NCBI GenBank assembly: GCA_903891735.1
Contig: CAITFQ010000069.1
Location: forward strand, 1-15,058
Direction: 5' to 3'
DNA: 15,058 nucleotides
From: Candidatus Uhrbacteria bacterium
GTDB taxonomy: Bacteria; Patescibacteriota; Patescibacteriia; UBA9934
Positions 12,304 to 15,058 of the stretch are shown here, one piece after another (the stretch's first letter is position 1; each line of letters opens with the position of its first letter). Position numbers and translations under genes: made by a program. The notes beneath the pieces are model-generated. The model worked only from the letters and a program-made list of their open reading frames with translations. It was not told where the DNA came from and did not search any database.

Positions 12304-14280
12304 ATGACTCACCAGGACGCCGCCGCTCGCATCGCCAAACTTCGTGTCGCGATCGACAAATATCGCTACCAATATCACGTTCTTAACGCCGCGGAAATTT
12401 CCGAGGCGGCATTAGACGCGCTCAAACACGAACTCTACACGCTCGAACAAGAGCACCCAGATTTAATCACACCCGAATCGCCGACGCAGCGCGTAGCCGG
12501 CACCGCCTTGCCCAAGTTTTCGAAGGTCGAACATCAAACTCCCATGTTATCCATGGAAGATGTTTTTAGCGAGGCGGAAATGGGGGATTGGCTTGCTCGC
12601 GTCGAGAAGTTAGCCGAAGGCACGCAAAGCTATCTCGTCATGCCCAAAATCGACGGCCTGGCCGTCTCGTTAATCTACCAAGACGGCAAACTCGTCAGTG
12701 CTGCCACCCGCGGCGACGGCAAAGTCGGCGAGGACGTCACCATGAACATTCGCACCATCGAATCAATTCCGCTCGAACTTCGTACTCCAGTCGCTGGTCG
12801 CGTCGAGGTCCGCGGCGAAATATACATGCGCAAAGACGACTTCGCTAAAATGAATGCACGACGAGCTGAACTCGGTGAAGAACTCTTCGCTAACCCCCGC
12901 AATGTCTCGGCCGGCAGCATTCGCCAGCTCGACCCTAAAATCGCCGCTGCGCGACCTCTACGCTTCTTCGCCTGGCGCCTCGAATCTGGCGTCGACCAAC
13001 AAACACAAAAATCGAGTCTCGAGGCATGCCAAAAGCTCGGCTTCGCTACACCACCATTCGTGGTCGCAGCCAATTTTATCGATATCAAAAAATACTTTAC
13101 CTCACTCGGCCAAGAGCGCGAGAGCCTCGACTACTGGATCGACGGCGTCGTCGTTCGCGTCAACGATTTATCTGCTTTCGAATCTCTCGGCGTGGTCGGC
13201 AAGACTCCCCGTGGCCTCGTCGCCTGGAAGTTCGCCCCCGAAGAAGCAACTACGAAGGTCGAGACTGTCGACTGGTTCGTCGGTCGCACCGGCGCCCTCA
13301 CCCCCGTCGCCACGGTCAGCGCCACCTTCATTGCTGGCACCACGGTCACTCACGCCACCCTCCACAACGCCGACGAAATCGCTCGCCTCGGCCTCAAACT
13401 TCACGACACCGTCATCTTAACCAAAGCCGGCGACATCATTCCCAAAATCACCAAAGTCTTAACCGAACTGCGCGACGGCTCTGAAGCTAACATCGTTTTG
13501 CCGACTGCCTGCCCAGTCTGCGCCTCGCCCGTTATTCGCCGCGAAGGGGAGGTCGCGCTGATTTGCAGCAACAAACAATGCTTCGCCGTGACGAGCGAAA
13601 ACCTCCTGCACGCCGCCCGCGCCTTTGCCATTGACGGTCTCGGCGGCAAAATCGTCGAAAAACTCGAGGACGCTGGCCTGCTCAAAACCGCACCTGACAT
13701 TTTCCGTCTAACCATCGACGATCTCAAGGACCTCGAAGGCTTGGGCGACATCTCCGCCAAAAAATTAGTCGAGGAAATCAGTCGCCGCAAAACCATCGAA
13801 CTCGACGCCTTCATCTCGGCCTTGAGCATCCGCCACGTCGGCCAGGAAACCGCCTTCGCCTTAGCCGCCAACTTCGGCACACTAGAATCGTTTATCGCCG
13901 CCGACAAAAATCGTTTACTCACCGTGCCTGATGTCGGGGAAACTGTAGCCGATGCCATCATCGAATTTTTACAGTCCGAGCATGCTCGTCAACTCTTCGC
14001 CGATTACCAGGCCGTCGGCGTCACCATCAAATCAGCCAAAAAAGTCGCCCAAAAACTAGCCGGCCTCAAGTTCGTCGTCACCGGCACATTAGCCACCATG
14101 GGCCGCGAAGACGCCAAAGATAAAATCCGTTTAGCCGGCGGCAGCGTCGCCGGCAGCGTCAGCAAAAACACAAATTACGTTGTGGTTGGCGACAATCCCG
14201 GCAGCAAAGCGGACGATGCCGCAACCCTCGGCGTACCCATCTTGTCGGAAGCCGAATTCTTACGTATCCTTGGCCAGTAA
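12304..14280 (+). CDS. ligA: NAD-dependent DNA ligase LigA
   Basis: This 658-residue enzyme seals nicks using NAD+, joining Okazaki fragments and closing repair gaps. In order: the N-terminal Ia domain with YRYQYHVLNAAEIS (20-33), then the adenylation domain with the nucleophile K115 in MPKIDGLAVSL, the same position as in E. coli LigA. An OB fold follows, then a four-cysteine zinc finger (CPVCASPV...CSNKQC), helix-hairpin-helix repeats (LEGLGDISAKKL, VPDVGETVADAI), and a C-terminal BRCT domain (LAGLKFVVTGTLATMGREDAKDKI to SEAEFLRIL). All modules are present and the length is normal. It starts 3 bp after the kinase-like gene, and gatC starts 1 bp after its stop. Confidence 0.98.
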   Translation: MTHQDAAARIAKLRVAIDKYRYQYHVLNAAEISEAALDALKHELYTLEQEHPDLITPESPTQRVAGTALPKFSKVEHQTPMLSMEDVFSEAEMGDWLARVEKLAEGTQSYLVMPKIDGLAVSLIYQDGKLVSAATRGDGKVGEDVTMNIRTIESIPLELRTPVAGRVEVRGEIYMRKDDFAKMNARRAELGEELFANPRNVSAGSIRQLDPKIAAARPLRFFAWRLESGVDQQTQKSSLEACQKLGFATPPFVVAANFIDIKKYFTSLGQERESLDYWIDGVVVRVNDLSAFESLGVVGKTPRGLVAWKFAPEEATTKVETVDWFVGRTGALTPVATVSATFIAGTTVTHATLHNADEIARLGLKLHDTVILTKAGDIIPKITKVLTELRDGSEANIVLPTACPVCASPVIRREGEVALICSNKQCFAVTSENLLHAARAFAIDGLGGKIVEKLEDAGLLKTAPDIFRLTIDDLKDLEGLGDISAKKLVEEISRRKTIELDAFISALSIRHVGQETAFALAANFGTLESFIAADKNRLLTVPDVGETVADAIIEFLQSEHARQLFADYQAVGVTIKSAKKVAQKLAGLKFVVTGTLATMGREDAKDKIRLAGGSVAGSVSKNTNYVVVGDNPGSKADDAATLGVPILSEAEFLRILGQ

Positions 14281-14281
14281 T

Positions 14282-14566
14282 ATGATTATCGACATCGATC
14301 ACGTCGCCAAGCTGGCCAAGCTCCAGTTGTCGGCGGAAGAGAAAGCTAAGCTCGGCGAGCAACTGCCAGCCATTTTGGACTACGTCAGCCGTCTGCAAGA
14401 AATCGACACGAGCCAAGTCTCCACCCGCGATTACTTCACCGACGCCGTGAACATCGTGCGCACTGATATCATCGTCGAGCAGTCAGCAGCTGAGCACGAC
14501 GCTCTCATCAAAGCTTTTCCCGTCAGTGCCGCTGGCGCGCTCCAAGTTCCTGGCGTTTTCGAATAA
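14282..14566 (+). CDS. gatC: Aspartyl/glutamyl-tRNA amidotransferase subunit C
   Basis: This 94-residue GatC is the small belt-like subunit that stabilises GatA-GatB in the transamidation of Glu-tRNA(Gln) or Asp-tRNA(Asn). It begins MIIDIDHVAKLAKLQLSAEEKAKL, the family's usual start, continues with LPAILDYVSRLQEIDTSQV, and ends with the ALQVPGVFE segment that resembles the conserved FxVPxVxE end. The ATG at 14282 lies 1 bp after the ligA stop; the frame is open further upstream, but that part is ligA in another frame. gatA follows after 3 bp. Its presence suggests tRNA-dependent Gln and/or Asn synthesis. Confidence 0.94.
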   Translation: MIIDIDHVAKLAKLQLSAEEKAKLGEQLPAILDYVSRLQEIDTSQVSTRDYFTDAVNIVRTDIIVEQSAAEHDALIKAFPVSAAGALQVPGVFE

Positions 14567-14569
14567 CCT

Positions 14570-15058
14570 ATGACCTTTCCAACTATAAAATCGATCATCG
14601 ATGAAATTAGCAGCGGCCGCACTTCAGCGACTGACATCGTTAAGGCCACTCTCGCCGATATCAAGACTCGCGACGGCGCTCTCGGCGCTTTCCTCGAAAC
14701 CTTTGATGCCGACGCCTTAGCGCAAGCCGCCGCCATCGATCACATCGTTGCGAGTGGGGCAGCCCTCCCGCCACTAGCCGGTGTCCCCGTCGCCATCAAA
14801 GACAACATGTTGTACGCCGGGCACAAGGCCACCGCCTGCTCAATGATTCTGGCCGAGCACACCGCCGCCTACACCTCTACTGTCGTCCAACGACTCATCG
14901 ATGCTGGTGCTATCATCATCGGTCGCACCAACATGGACGACGCCGCCATGGGCTCGTCGACAGAAACTTCAGCTTGGCAAAAAACTTATAACCCTTGGGA
15001 CACAACGAAGATCCCTGGCGGTTCTTCAGGCGGTTCAGCCGTCGCCGTCGCCGCCGGC
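14570..15058 (+). CDS. gatA: Aspartyl/glutamyl-tRNA amidotransferase subunit A (partial, C-terminus beyond the window)
   Basis: GatA is the amidase subunit that releases ammonia from glutamine or asparagine for GatB. The window holds 163 codons from ATG at 14570, about a third of the usual 480 or so. The amidase signature is clear: LAGVPVAIKDNM with catalytic K77, GAIIIGRTNMDDAAMGSSTETSA, and IPGGSSGGSAVAVAAG with the cis-serine at S152/S153. The nucleophilic serine lies about 25 residues beyond the window edge, so full activity cannot be confirmed. It reads NMDDAAMGSSTE where NMDEFAMGSSTE is more usual. It is the third gene of the ligA-gatC-gatA run; no Shine-Dalgarno sequence precedes it. 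Confidence 0.96.
   Translation, partial: MTFPTIKSIIDEISSGRTSATDIVKATLADIKTRDGALGAFLETFDADALAQAAAIDHIVASGAALPPLAGVPVAIKDNMLYAGHKATACSMILAEHTAAYTSTVVQRLIDAGAIIIGRTNMDDAAMGSSTETSAWQKTYNPWDTTKIPGGSSGGSAVAVAAG

Overview
The window looks like a compact chromosomal segment of a Patescibacteria (Candidate Phyla Radiation) bacterium, probably from a Parcubacteria-like lineage. The grounds are tightly packed housekeeping genes with gaps of 1-12 bp, a minimal type IV pilus gene set, a very divergent kinase-like protein of unknown role, and almost no Shine-Dalgarno sequences. TGA is used as a stop codon (end of the RNase H gene), so recoded-UGA groups such as Gracilibacteria are unlikely. The phylum call is an inference.

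Layout. On the minus strand (1-2512) lie dnaB, ybaB and recR, the last cut by the window edge. A divergent amino acid permease (2582-3709, +) faces a minus-strand one-carbon pair, glyA then folD (6214 to 3974). On the plus strand from 6314 come murB and an RNase HI-like gene, then a pilus cluster: pilM, a degenerate receiver-domain protein, a pilin-like gene and the prepilin peptidase. arfB (minus) converges on the pilus cluster. A kinase-like gene, ligA, gatC and gatA (cut by the right edge) then run rightward.

Two features stand out. First, three intergenic gaps (478-673, 3727-3929, 10491-10674) are filled by related 184-203 bp elements in the same orientation. They share the sequences of a closing helix and several internal blocks. 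Each also carries a long central hairpin whose sequence differs between copies while its pairing is kept, the signature of a structured RNA or a non-autonomous element that folds as RNA. Copies B and C also share a GCAAT-type palindromic tail, and in copy C this tail encodes the last ten residues of arfB. Second, many genes have a -10 hexamer (TANNNT, often extended as TGN-TANNNT) ending 8-9 bp before the ATG with no Shine-Dalgarno sequence, which predicts leaderless mRNAs.

Other points: a pilin-like protein that begins directly at its mature-type N-terminus with Glu5 but no leader peptide; a 17-bp perfect inverted repeat between glyA and folD; a 16-bp palindrome over the arfB start; and a small REP-like remnant between glyA and murB.
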